Shown: one piece after another, positions 14,421 through 24,829 of the stretch
Layout of the letters: every line of letters begins with the position of its first letter
Numbering within the stretch: position 1 is the first letter of the stretch
Source: Nectonema munidae
Lineage: Eukaryota; Nematomorpha; Nectonematoida; Nectonematidae
Length of the DNA stretch: 64,000 nt
NCBI GenBank assembly: GCA_030549495.1
Contig: JAUIRK010000859.1
Location: 221,001 to 285,000, forward strand
Direction: 5' to 3'
The notes under the pieces: generated by a model
Database searches by the model: none
Told to the model about the DNA's origin: nothing
The model's input: the letters and a program-made list of their open reading frames with translations, nothing else
Position numbers and translations under genes: made by a program

Positions 14421-16361
14421 CAGTGCCGTAACTAGCAGGAGGCGAAGGGGGCTGCTGCCCCCTGACTTGCTTCTGACATTTCAATGTCAAAACATGTCAA
14501 CACTGAAGAAAAATAATTTTTTTTTGTCATTGAATATTTTTGTTACAACTAACATTATAATTTAAAGTCCTATATTTTTCATTTATTAAAAATGAAGTTT
14601 TTGTAATAAAACTTTTAAAGTGTTAAAAAAAATTTTAAAACTTTTAAAAAACTAAAAAACTTTTTTTAAAAACTTTTAAAGTGTTTTTTATTACTCTATT
14701 TTTTTGAGTTAAAAGCGTAATATTTGTTTTTGTTTTTTTACTTTATTTTTCAACTTTTGTGACAAGGTAATTTATTTCGATTCTATTTTTATTTTTCCTT
14801 TATCAAATAATTTTGTTTTCTAGAAATAGAATGCTACCCATAAATACTTGTGAAACTGGAACAAAAGAAAAGAATCTGAAAAAAACTTATTCTGTATAAA
14901 GTGTAAAAAAATAACCAAACATAAAAAGCTTATAACTATAAAAAAAACAAACAGACGAACAACTTCAGATATGGAAAGAGAGCAAGTTATTTCATTTTAA
15001 TTTTGCTTGTTTGGGTTTATTTGGGTAAAAAGACGCTCCGAAAAAATCGTGTGGTTATGATGAACTGAGAATGCATCATATAATTGATATACTTCTTAGT
15101 ATTGGGTTAGTTTTAGCTTACATATTCAATCTGTCTCTTCAAATGGTAGAGATTCATGAATATCTTAAGCTAACGCGAATTGTTCCTGTTTTGAAAAATG
15201 GCAAAACTATAATATTCTTATAAAATATAAGAATCAAATAAAACTCTATCGAAAAAATATATTTCAAAACCTTGGACAGAAGATAGCTTATTGGATTTAC
15301 AGAATGAATATCCAACTGACCCAAAACGATTTGTAAATAGATCACTTATAACAAGTTTGATTCGTGCTTTGATGTCTATTGGTCCATGCGAGCCAGGTTT
15401 GAACGATAACTTTGATAATTTTCCATTTGATTCAAACCCAGAAAATTCAACATTTCTGGTACCAGAAAAAGTGTGCTGGATTTACACAAACTTGTTTAAC
15501 ACGGGTTAATCTACTCTCCTAGATCAAACAAACTGTATTGTTTCTATTGTTAGCTGTTTGCTGATAAAAAACCGAGTCATTCTCTAAGATATGGGGTAAT
15601 CCATTAGTACGGAATGGCAAACTTTTAAATTTATCAAAAAAAGGTTGACGTTTATTGTGAACGACCCATTATCTTTTAGAGGTCATCGAGAAAATGCCGG
15701 CAGGTTGAAGTCAAAAAATAAAGGAAATTTTATTGAATTGTTAGAATTCATGGCCAAATATGATTCGCTACTGGAATTTCATTTATTTCCGACTCAACCT
15801 ACAAAAAATCAGCCTTTATCCCTAAGCCAAAAATTTCAGAACGAGTTTATTAAATTCTTAGCAGACGAATGTATTCAAAAAATAATCAAGCAAGTAAAAG
15901 AATCACAATACTATTCAATAATTATTGATTCTACATTAGATATTTCGTACCACGATCAGTGTTCTGTGTCTGTGCGATTTGTATCCAAGAGTGGTCAGGC
16001 AGAGGGTCATTTTTTTTTGTCTTTTTGTGAATTGAAATCTTCAAACGCCGAATCATATTACAATGCGCTTTCCAAAGTTCTTTTTTAAAATTTCTCATTG
16101 AACGCTCAAATATTAGGGGTCAAGCTTACGATGGAGAGTCAAACATGTCTGGTCATATTTCTGGGCTTCAAGCTAGAGTTAAAGAACAATGTTCTACTAA
16201 AGCTGTTCTGCAGAATTGATGATTGAAAAGCTTTTTGAAGACATTAAAAAATTCGCTCAAACAAAAATTTAATGGCGAATTATCCTATTTGTTTTCTCTT
16301 TAAAATGGCGTTTTTTTCTTTTTACCTTCTTTCTTCTCAATCCCTTTCAATCCAACTACTA
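14421..16361 (+). mobile_element. hAT element, 5' part with DUF4371 transposase remnants
   Basis: Begins with CAGTGCCGTAACTAG at 14421, a terminus of the hAT CAGTGGCGTAGC type, inserted in a LINE RT frame. Coding remnants: 15291-15509 (72 aa, N-terminal part) and 15645-16088 (147 aa) with SFRGHREN, NFIELLEFMAKYD, YSIIIDSTLDISYHDQCSVS and VRFV, the DUF4371 core; RGQAYDGESNMSGHISGLQA follows at about 16115-16185 in another frame. Catalytic D in IIDST and the RGQ-YDG-NMSG block are family hallmarks. The C-terminal part and right terminus were not found; the MULE begins just downstream. Broken by stops, frame changes and a foreign 221-bp insert. Confidence 0.75.
14985..15205 (+). repeat. 221-bp direct duplication, copy 2, inside the hAT element
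   Basis: Copy of 13369-13589 in the same orientation, 1616 bp downstream. It interrupts the hAT sequence between its N-terminal region and the first coding remnant. No LINE tail or target duplication is evident at its edges. Confidence 0.9.
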
Positions 16362-16370
16362 CAAAATTTG

Positions 16371-16618
16371 GGGCGTGACTAATTTGTGCCAATCTCAAGA
16401 AAACTTTTTTTTAAACACATAATTTTAATCTTATATGTTAAATAATACTTTAAAACTAATATTCATTTAATTCCAAGAATTTTCTTTGCTTCAATTTTTT
16501 TTAATACTAATTAATAATGTTTTTTCAAGTTTTTTGATTTTTTCAGGCATTTTTATACAAACTTAACAATTCAACTAAAATTTAAATGCTCCTTCGTTTA
16601 TAATCGGAATTTCAAAAT
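16371..16618 (+). repeat. MULE left terminal inverted repeat
   Basis: Starts GGGCGTGACTAATTTGTGCC. Matches the reverse complement of 22824-23071 with a handful of substitutions and no clear indel until the inner edge near 16618. Confidence 0.95.
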
Positions 16619-18620
16619 TAGTAAGGCTTACAAAATAACTTTTAATATTAAATACTATCTTTTTTCTTATCTAATAATGTTTGTTGTGATTATAACTCAT
16701 TGATCATTTCTAAATTGCATGACCTTATTTTTAAATGCTATTTTCTAACATTATATTGGTTAGTGAATAAATAATTTAATCGATGTAATGAACAGATTAA
16801 TTATGATTTAACAATATTAATATTTTAAATAAAATTTTGAAACAAACAATTTTTTTGGAATTTTTTGACCAGAATCTTTCAGATTTATGATAAAATTTTC
16901 AAAATTCGTAAAATTGTGGTAGTTAATATAAGTAAATAATTTATAGAAAATAAGATAAAGAGATAATTTTTTCTTTGTTGTTAATATATAGGCGTTTAAC
17001 AATTCCAAAACATAATAAAGTTTCTCCTTTAGATTAATTAATATATATTCACGTTTTAAATTATATTTATAAGTTTTTTTCATAATAACTTCAAAATATG
17101 TTGTTAATATCAATAAAAAAATAAAAGATTTTCTTTTTTCAATTTTCTACATAAATTTCCTTTTTTTTCGAAAAAAAATACAAACTCTCTATATTTAATT
17201 AAATATAATGCAAGATTTCCAGTAACGATTGATTTTAGCCAAAGTATTATGCTTTTAAGCCATATTAAGTCTGTGTGATAAAAAGCAAAATTTTATACAG
17301 ATAATTCTTATGGTACAAAAATTAATCAAAAGTTAATTTGTTCTTTTGATACAACTATCCAATACCGATTGTAATAATTCTTCCCATTGTCCAGGTATGG
17401 AAGATTATTCATCCCTTGGATAAGATACCATCAATTAATAAAAACTATTCGATGCAAGCTACTTCTATTTTTACTAGCGTAGATTTTTTATTGTAAAATT
17501 CAGATAATTCAATAAGTTATCATCTACGACAAGGGCAAGGAATTAATATAAAACTTTGGAAAGTCGATGTTAACAATCAACGTGACATAAATGTAAGTTT
17601 TGACACAAACAATTGAGAGTTGAAATACAATAAAAATATAATGAATTTACAAATCTAAACACGGTATTATTTTTTGAATTATTTAATATCTAGGCTAATT
17701 GCTAGATATTACTAAGCTAATTTCTTTCAAATTTCTGTATGTGCATTGCATTGTCGTCAACGCCATTTTATATTGTTCTCAATATTAAGTGATTTTTGTC
17801 TAAATTAAATTTTCACAAAGAGTGGCTAAAGATTTATGAGATTTGGTTTAGTATAATCTTATTCTCCACCATAATTGGATTTAATTCAATCATAATTTAG
17901 CCATAAAAACCTTATTGAAAATCGGTCTAAAGTATATACTGATTTAACAAATTTACGAAACCCATATATTTATTATAACTAATACTCTATTGAATTGTAT
18001 CTATATTTTTGGGTGTCATTTTTTGCCGAAATAAACAATCCTGAAGTATTTCAAAAAAATTAGAAATAATGCAATGTATTTTAATATTTTTTAACTATTC
18101 AGAATGAAAAATATTTATTTACCTTTTATTTTAGTTGAAAAATTAAAATAAACCAAAATCTCAAAACTTTTACAAAACTTATTTTTTCAAATAACTTAAA
18201 CATAATATGATATTTATCAACGTTTTAAACTAAATAGAATGAAATTTTTTGTTTATTAATTTTAAGCTAAAAGATCGGAATAGTTTATATTCATTTCATT
18301 AATTTTTGAAATTTTCTTTTATCAAAAGAAACAAATTTTATTTTATAAAAATTATGTTATGAAAAAAATTTGTATGCATCTGCTTTTAAATAATTCAGTG
18401 GCTGATTATAACCAAAGGATTCGTTAATTTTTTTCGTCTGAAGTTAATCAAAAATAAAACCAGTTCTTTTAAAAAACGTATATAAATTAAACTAAAAATA
18501 ATTATAGTTGGTGCGTTAATTAATTATTTGGTGATACTATATTTTAACTATATTTATCTTTGGCTGTTCAATAAATTTAAAATAATGTTATTTTACATAT
18601 ATTTTTTAATTTAGATACAA
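16619..18620 (+). other. MULE 5' non-coding interior
   Basis: About 2 kb, very AT-rich, without a convincing coding frame on either strand. A 98-aa minus-strand frame at 16817-17113 has low-complexity content and no domain. A possible splice acceptor (ttttttaatttag) ends at 18614, just before the PHD start codon, so an upstream 5' exon or leader is possible. Confidence 0.5.
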
Positions 18621-18869
18621 ATGAATCTTTCATGTGAAAATTGTAAAGTTATTATACAAGGGAAATCTATAAAGTGTTATAATTGTTTATCTTATTTTCA
18701 TTTAAAATGTGAAAATATTTATGATTATGAAATTCATGTTTTTGATTCCGCATTGCCTTTTATTTGCTCTTCATGTAGAACTGAAAATGGGGAATACGAT
18801 TTTTCAAAAGCTCTAGAAAGATTAAGTAAAGCATTTACATCAATAGAAGTCAGGAAGCAGCAAGTATAG
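18621..18869 (+). CDS. MULE PHD-type zinc finger segment
   Basis: An 82-aa reading with a C4HC3 PHD pattern: C5, C8, C19, C22, H27, C30, C49, C52. PHD fingers usually read histone H3 tails, so a role in chromatin targeting or regulation of the transposase is plausible but inferred. After the finger comes a helix-like ALERLSKAFTSI stretch. The frame closes with TAG at 18867-18869. The protein reading continues in another frame from about 18830-18866 (EAASIEKIFLRSK), so either a frameshift or a small splice joins it to the OTU segment. A paralogous finger with almost the same spacing lies at 24302-24640. Confidence 0.75.
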   Translation: MNLSCENCKVIIQGKSIKCYNCLSYFHLKCENIYDYEIHVFDSALPFICSSCRTENGEYDFSKALERLSKAFTSIEVRKQQV

Positions 18870-19618
18870 AAAAAATATTTTTAAGGAGCAAATCATCAAA
18901 TATTGACTTTAAATCTTTCAAGGATGTAGAGATTGATTTTAATTTCTTAGATACTTTAAGTAAAACGGATTTTAAGACATGATTCAAAACTATCAAGTCT
19001 ACAGGAAATGGCAACTGTTTTTTTAATTGCCTTTCTATTTTTCTTAAGGGTGATAAGACGTTATCATTAAATTTAAGACTGATAACCTCTATAGAATTTT
19101 TTTCTAACTTTCAAAAATACAAAATCTGTCAGAAAAATTCAAATATAGAATATGTTTCTCCTCTCATTCAAGACGAATTACGCAACTGCTGCGTGAACTA
19201 TTCGTGGTCATCTGCTTATACAATGAAAGTAGCAGCTTCTGCAATAGGTCATAATATAAGAAGTGTTTATCCCCAAATTTATACAAAAACAGATAAAACT
19301 GCCCAAATCTTGAATACCACATTTGAGCCTCTTGAGTGTAAAAGCAGCAAAAATACTATAAATATTTTATGGAGCAGATTAGGCCTGATTAAACCTAGAT
19401 TTTGGACATCAAATCATTTTGTATTGATAGTTGAAAATATTGTTCTCATGGGTAATCCAAATTTTTCTAAATATTTAACTGAGAATTCTAAATTTTCATG
19501 TCCAAAAGAAATAGAAAGCGACATTAATGAAACTAGCTGTACAAGTTTTCCTAATTTTTTTCTGAAATACATGACTACTGTCAAAACCTATCAGAAAGTA
19601 GTAAATCTAATACTTTAA
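18852..19618 (+). pseudogene. MULE OTU-family cysteine protease-like domain
   Basis: Frame 2 reading with STGNGNCFFNCLSIFL around 19000-19040: the catalytic cysteine codon is 19016-19018 and matches the OTU consensus (G-D-G-N-C-L/F), with Asn in place of the first Asp. The candidate catalytic histidine is in SNHFVLIVE at 19415-19417. OTU proteases remove ubiquitin; in transposons the substrate is unknown. One in-frame TGA at 18980-18982 (FKT-stop-FKT, where Trp is likely) precedes the core. The frame ends with TAA at 19616-19618. The reading of the neighbouring frame from about 19560 onward runs without a stop into the transposase, suggesting a one-base change in the T7 run at about 19555-19561. 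Confidence 0.7.
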
Positions 19619-19620
19619 AA

Positions 19621-21417
19621 ATGTTACCCTCACGAATTGATAGTCTTATAAAACCACTAAATAACAGGTTTTTATCTAGTATTCAAGTAGTGAGCAAACT
19701 GGTTTCACCCTTGGAATGCTTTAACAATAATGTTTCTAAATTTTTGGAAAATAAGTATTATATCGCTAGACAAGATAACTTTAAGAAAGGTTTTTTTGAT
19801 GTTTGTGGTGCTTGGACTCAAAATTCGCAAAAAATGGAGTTCATAAGAGAAAACAACAAACATATATTTTTAAAAAAAAGAAAAAATATTTTTGTTAAGA
19901 TACATAATAACAAATTTATTCCATTAAGTTCTCAACCAAAAAAAGAAGAAATTGTTGTAATAGTACATTATTATTCAAATCTAAAGCGCAAGATTGATTA
20001 TAGAAGAATTCCATGGATTGAAAACTATAAGAATAATGAAGACCAAAAATATCTGTGGGAATATATAGGATTTAAACCGACTACAGTCTCACATCATGGT
20101 AATGCAAAAACAGATCAAGAATATATTAGAACAAGTGTAGTAACAAAAAAACATGCTTTGTCTCAGTTAGAAACGATCAAGTCTTGTAAAAAAATATTAT
20201 ACAGTTATTTTGATTTTGAAATTGAACCCCCGAGGGATTCAAAGTATATTCGTAACCTGAAATACAACAAAGAAAAAGCAAATTCATCTTTTATTTATAA
20301 CAACAATATTGCAGATAGCATTCAAAATATTATTACAATGATGACTGCTGGACATCCTTTTATAAAGAAAATGAATATAACTTCATGCGGGCTTCCTTGC
20401 CTTATTTGCTATACAGATACACAATTGTTACATATAAAAAAATCTATTTCTTCTGGATCAACTATTTTGGGAATTGATAGGACATTTAATTTAGGTCCCT
20501 GTTTTGTGACAGTCACTGTTTTCAATGATGGGGATTTAAAAAGAAAATTCACAGAAATCTGTCCAATTTTTCTCGGTCCATTATTTTTACATTGGGATGG
20601 GAAATTTGAATATTATTCCAAATTTTTTTATCACTTATCTATAATATTTAAAAATGTCAAATTGGAATTATTTTTAGATGATTTAGTTTTGGGCAGTGAT
20701 CAAGAAAAAGCGATAATTAAAGCAATCAAATTGTTTTTTCCCGATGTACCCTTAGTATTATGTCATAGGTATCTAGAAAAGAATATATTGAGATATGTTA
20801 AAAATAAAATAGGCATGGATGATAAAAATAGTAAAAAATTTTTAAATGCGCTTTTAGGAGATTCAGATTTGGCTAATGCTCAAAACTACATTGATTTTAA
20901 CATTATTAAACAGAAAATAATCCGTCAATACTCGAAAACGATAGGTAAATACTTGGAAGGAAATTTTATACCAGTAATCGAAAACTACATTTTTGAACCT
21001 AAACAAAAAAGACGAATTGTTCCTAAAAATTGGAAGAATAATAATTGTGAAGCTATTAATAATGTTTTAAAATCAAATATAGAGTGGAAAAGTAAAAAAC
21101 TAATTGATCTGATTGAATGTTTACACAGTGAGGTAAAATATCAAGAATATTTAGTTAAATATGCGTTGTTTGGGTATGGAGACCTTAAAATTTCAGAAAG
21201 TTCTCAATTCAAAGTGTTTACAAAACTAGAATGGGATAATATGAGCAAGAATGATCAGGAAGAATATTTTCAAAAATTTTTAAACAATAATTCGGAAAAA
21301 CTTACATTTTCAACTGATAAGAAATTAATGCTAAAAAAGACTCCTAACGTTGCTTCAAAACCGGGAAAAAGAAAAACTTTTAGCATCCCACGAAAAATAA
21401 AGAGGCGAACTAATTAA
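19621..21417 (+). CDS. MULE DDE transposase, intact 598-aa frame
   Basis: The enzyme binds the TIRs, cuts the element out and joins it to new DNA in the nucleus. The MULE catalytic domain is clear: first Asp in LGIDRTF (D286), second Asp in GSDQEKAI (D360), the conserved cysteine-histidine in LCHRYLEKN (C381, H382), and Glu in NNCEAINN (E477). The N-terminal 280 residues would bind DNA but show no clear finger. The tail is basic (KPGKRKTF ... KIKRRTN), suited to nuclear import. The ATG at 19621 follows the OTU stop by two bases; the same frame is open upstream to about 19560, so the full protein was probably a PHD-OTU-transposase fusion or tandem cistrons. No internal stop, consistent with the young TIRs. 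Confidence 0.9.
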   Translation: MLPSRIDSLIKPLNNRFLSSIQVVSKLVSPLECFNNNVSKFLENKYYIARQDNFKKGFFDVCGAWTQNSQKMEFIRENNKHIFLKKRKNIFVKIHNNKFIPLSSQPKKEEIVVIVHYYSNLKRKIDYRRIPWIENYKNNEDQKYLWEYIGFKPTTVSHHGNAKTDQEYIRTSVVTKKHALSQLETIKSCKKILYSYFDFEIEPPRDSKYIRNLKYNKEKANSSFIYNNNIADSIQNIITMMTAGHPFIKKMNITSCGLPCLICYTDTQLLHIKKSISSGSTILGIDRTFNLGPCFVTVTVFNDGDLKRKFTEICPIFLGPLFLHWDGKFEYYSKFFYHLSIIFKNVKLELFLDDLVLGSDQEKAIIKAIKLFFPDVPLVLCHRYLEKNILRYVKNKIGMDDKNSKKFLNALLGDSDLANAQNYIDFNIIKQKIIRQYSKTIGKYLEGNFIPVIENYIFEPKQKRRIVPKNWKNNNCEAINNVLKSNIEWKSKKLIDLIECLHSEVKYQEYLVKYALFGYGDLKISESSQFKVFTKLEWDNMSKNDQEEYFQKFLNNNSEKLTFSTDKKLMLKKTPNVASKPGKRKTFSIPRKIKRRTN

Positions 21418-22823
21418 TAATTTGCTATATTAATTCATTTTTTGATATTTTCTTCTCTCATTAAATTCTGTTTATTGAATGCATAAAATACTTTTTTTGT
21501 CGCATATCTTCATCCTTTTAACATTTCAGAAGATAACTAAATATTTTAAGGATTGTCTTCCGTGTTCCACCTCTTGAGGTTTTGAAAGATATCAAAACAT
21601 GTGACGATGATATATATAATTATATTTCATATATCAAGAAATATATTGAATATAACTTCATCAAAAATATTACAATTTATCGTGTTATATAAAACTCTTT
21701 ATCAAAATTTGTGAGAAACATCAACTTTAAGGATAACATTGATATCTTTGTGTATATTTATTTCCTTTTGATTTTTATTGAGTTAAGATTGTAAAAAAAT
21801 TTCTTAATGAAACTGGATCCATTTGTATCACTATTGATTAAATAAACCGAAAACAAGATTCATCTGTAAAAAATTCAGATGTAGATTTAAATTTCTAGCA
21901 TATTAATTTTTGAAATGTTATGTTAATAGGAATTAAATAAAACTTAAATTTATTTAAGAAAAACAAAGTTCAAATCGCTTATTGAAACGTAAATATCGAA
22001 TTTTCTTTCTTCAACTTAACCTTTGGTACATTCCTCTTAAATTTCATTGAGAAAGATTTAAAACAATCTGGAATTGTTCAATTACACCTAAAATGGATAA
22101 AGAACATTTATATAGAGCTAAGTATTTGCAAAAAAATTTTTATGGTATGCATTTGTACCTAATTGTGGGTTTTCTTTTCCCTTACCGATTTTTAAGGATA
22201 TCAGTGTATAGTTCAATCAGAATTACTTTCATTTTGTGAAGGAAGAGTTGTATTTAAGAACCACAACATGAAATATGTAAATGTTGCTTATGTAATACAA
22301 ATAATAGTCTACGCATTCATTCACAATGATTTTTCACAAAGAAAATGTATTTTAAAGAAAAATTTTAAATCCCCTTTGGGTAAATTATTATCATCTAGAT
22401 CCGACCTGGTTTAATAGTGGATTTAGATAAACATAAACCTCCTTTCGTCACAAACCCGTAAGTGTGCCTACTAAATGATAACACAAGAAGTTACGTTTAT
22501 ATAAAAAAATCTGGAGTATTATGTACAAAAAAATAATTTACTAATAACTATGCAATTTTTTATATAATAAAAACTGATAACTCTTAAAATAGGCTGAACT
22601 CAAGTAGAAGAAAATTGTAAAAGTTTTCTAATAGATAAACAAGAGTATAATTGAGATAGATTTATAATGAATTACTTAAAAAAATTACTTTTTTTAATAT
22701 TCGAATTAATTATAAAAATCAACGCGAATACTTAATAAAGAATTGGAAAACATACTACAAAACTAATATACATATAATTTTTATAAAATTCATTAAAATA
22801 TGTATTTTAAAATATTACTATAA
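21418..22823 (+). other. MULE 3' non-coding interior
   Basis: About 1.4 kb, AT-rich, between the transposase stop and the right TIR. No coding frame, tandem repeat or second gene was recognised; it presumably holds the 3' UTR and polyadenylation signals. Confidence 0.5.
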
Positions 22824-23071
22824 ATTTTGTAATTCCGATTATAAACGAAGGAGCATTTAAATTTTAGTTGAATTGTTAAGTTTGTATAAAAATGCCTGAA
22901 AAAATCAAAAAACTTGTAAAAACATTATTAATTAGTATTAAAAAAAATTGAAGCAAAGAAAATTCTTGAAATTAAATGAATATTAGTTTTAAAGTATTAT
23001 TTAACATATAAGATTAAAATTATGTGTTTAAAAAAAAGTTTTCTTGAGGTTGGCACAAATTAGTCACGCCC
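22824..23071 (-). repeat. MULE right terminal inverted repeat
   Basis: Ends GGCACAAATTAGTCACGCCC at 23071 and pairs with 16371-16618. The 9-bp target repeat CAAAATTTG follows directly. Confidence 0.95.
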
Positions 23072-23184
23072 CAAAATTTGAATCACTGAATCTACTCCAA
23101 GCAATATCCTTATATTTGGCTTTCAATACCTCTCATACAAGTTTTTTTTAAGTTTACCTTGATTTCCTATTTCTGGTTAATAAT

Positions 23185-23960
23185 ATATTTTTTTAAATTT
23201 AGAATTTCCCTATTCTAATTATATTCAATTGTTACTTTATTTTATATGGATCGTAGGTAAGTTTTTTGATTCATTTATTTTGTATGATCCTATTTTAGCT
23301 TTATGTAATTAATAGATTTTTTCTAATCTTAGTCTTTTGTTTTTCTAACCATATTTCATTGCAATTTTCTTTTACATATATTCTTTTATTAGATTATTAT
23401 TAATTAAAGAACTATTTAAACTCAGTAAAGTTGTTTTTATGATCAGAAAAACTTTGAATAAAAAAATTTCATGAAATAAAAATATATCATATGCATAGTG
23501 AGTTTTGGAAGCGTAATATATATTTTTTTAATTTAGAATTTTAGTTTTCTAATTATATTCAAGTGTTGCTTTATTTTACATGAATCGTGTTTTTTAGATT
23601 CATTTATTTTGTATGAGTCTATTTCAGCTTTATGCCATTAATAGATTTTGTCTAATCTTAGTCTTTTGTTTTTCTAACCATATTTCATTGTAATTTTCTT
23701 TTACATACATTCTTTTATTAGATTAAAAAAGAATATTTAAACTCATGAATTAATGTATTTGTAGTTATAACGAGCAGAAGGACTATGAATAAAACATTTT
23801 GATGTTAATCTTTACAAATTTTTTTTAATATTCCCGTATATACTCTCTTTATTATCAAGAATTTTTTTTTCAAATCTTAAAACTAAGTCTACATATGTTT
23901 ATATAAAATTTTGCAACCACAGTGTCTTGCAAATAAAAGTAAATCAGATGTATATTTAGT
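23185..23960. repeat. Tandem duplication, period 329 bp
   Basis: Two diverged units in direct order; for example gtcttttgtttttctaacca occurs at 23332 and again at 23661. A third, partial unit is suggested by the shared phrase gttttggaagcgtaa near 23500 and 23960. No coding potential; AT-rich. Confidence 0.8.
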
Positions 23961-24301
23961 TTTGGAAGCGTAAAGCTTTAAAAGTTTAACCCATTAATTT
24001 ATGATTTTCCTTCGTGAAATGTGGAATTTCAAGTTAATAGAAATAAATCAATATCAAAATTTATCATTGGTTAACTAGCCTGTCGAAATTTTTTTTGCAA
24101 TTTTATCATTTAGAATGTAGGATCCAAAAAAGTAATAATTTTTTTAATTTTTTTTCATAAATTAAATATATAAAATTATTAATTAATTAGTATTTTAAAA
24201 TTATTAAGGAAAAAAATTTCTTACTTAAAAATTCTTTTTTTTTTTTAATTTTTTTAGAGTGGGGTACCCATAAGTACCAGAATGTATTACCTTTCCCTTA
24301 T

Positions 24302-24640
24302 ATGTGTTTTTTAAGTAAAAACAAACTTTTCTCTAGACTTATTTTTTACAATTTTAGGATAAAGTTTCCAGGAGTTGTATGTTTTTTATGTCGGCTATGG
24401 GACGAAGAAATGAAGCTGTGTTGTAAAGAATGTTCCAACAATTTTCATTTAAGATGTTGTAATCTCTCACCAGAAGAGCAGGATTTTTTTGTTTCTAATT
24501 TGCACTTTTTTGTTTGTTTAATTTGTTTATATGATGGGAAATATTCGAATGCTATTAATAGAATTGAAAACTATTATAACTATTTGGTTATAAATTCAAA
24601 ATTTTCTTTTATTATTGATAAAATCACTTCTTTTTTTTAA
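24302..24640 (+). pseudogene. Second PHD finger segment, probably from a related MULE
   Basis: A 112-aa frame with C27, C30, C41, C44, H49, C52, C72, C75, the same C4HC3 spacing as the MULE finger at 18621 (x2, x10, x2, x4, x2, then x19 instead of x18). After the last pair, DGKYSNAINRIENYYNYL parallels the post-finger helix in the MULE. No OTU or transposase reading was found downstream, so it looks like an orphan 5' piece of a related element, or a solo PHD gene exon. It is preceded by a possible splice acceptor (tttttttag) near 24257. Confidence 0.6.
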
Positions 24641-24829
24641 AAGAGATAAAATCTCTTTTAGGTTTTTCTCATTTTGCTTTTTAACAAATATTCAAAAAAT
24701 CTTCATTGTAATTTCGAAATGCTTTTTAAATCTTTTTTGCTGTTCCTTTTTTCGCAAATCTATTTCTGCATGCCTTTTCTCCTTTATGTTGCATCGCCTT
24801 GTCGTGGTGAAGGAGCTTTGACTTATCAC

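Larger units (their letters stand above)
16362..23080 (+). mobile_element. Mutator-like (MULE) DNA transposon with 9-bp target duplication
   Basis: Complete in outline: terminal inverted repeats of about 248 bp at 16371-16618 and 22824-23071, flanked by the identical 9-bp repeats CAAAATTTG at 16362-16370 and 23072-23080. A 9-bp duplication is typical of MULEs. The two TIRs differ at only about five positions by eye (about 98 percent identity), so insertion was recent. The 6701-bp interior encodes, on the plus strand, a PHD-type finger, an OTU cysteine-protease-like domain and a DDE transposase. OTU or Ulp1-type protease domains are known from some MULE lineages; the added PHD finger is the less familiar part. 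It sits downstream of a hAT fragment. Confidence 0.93.
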
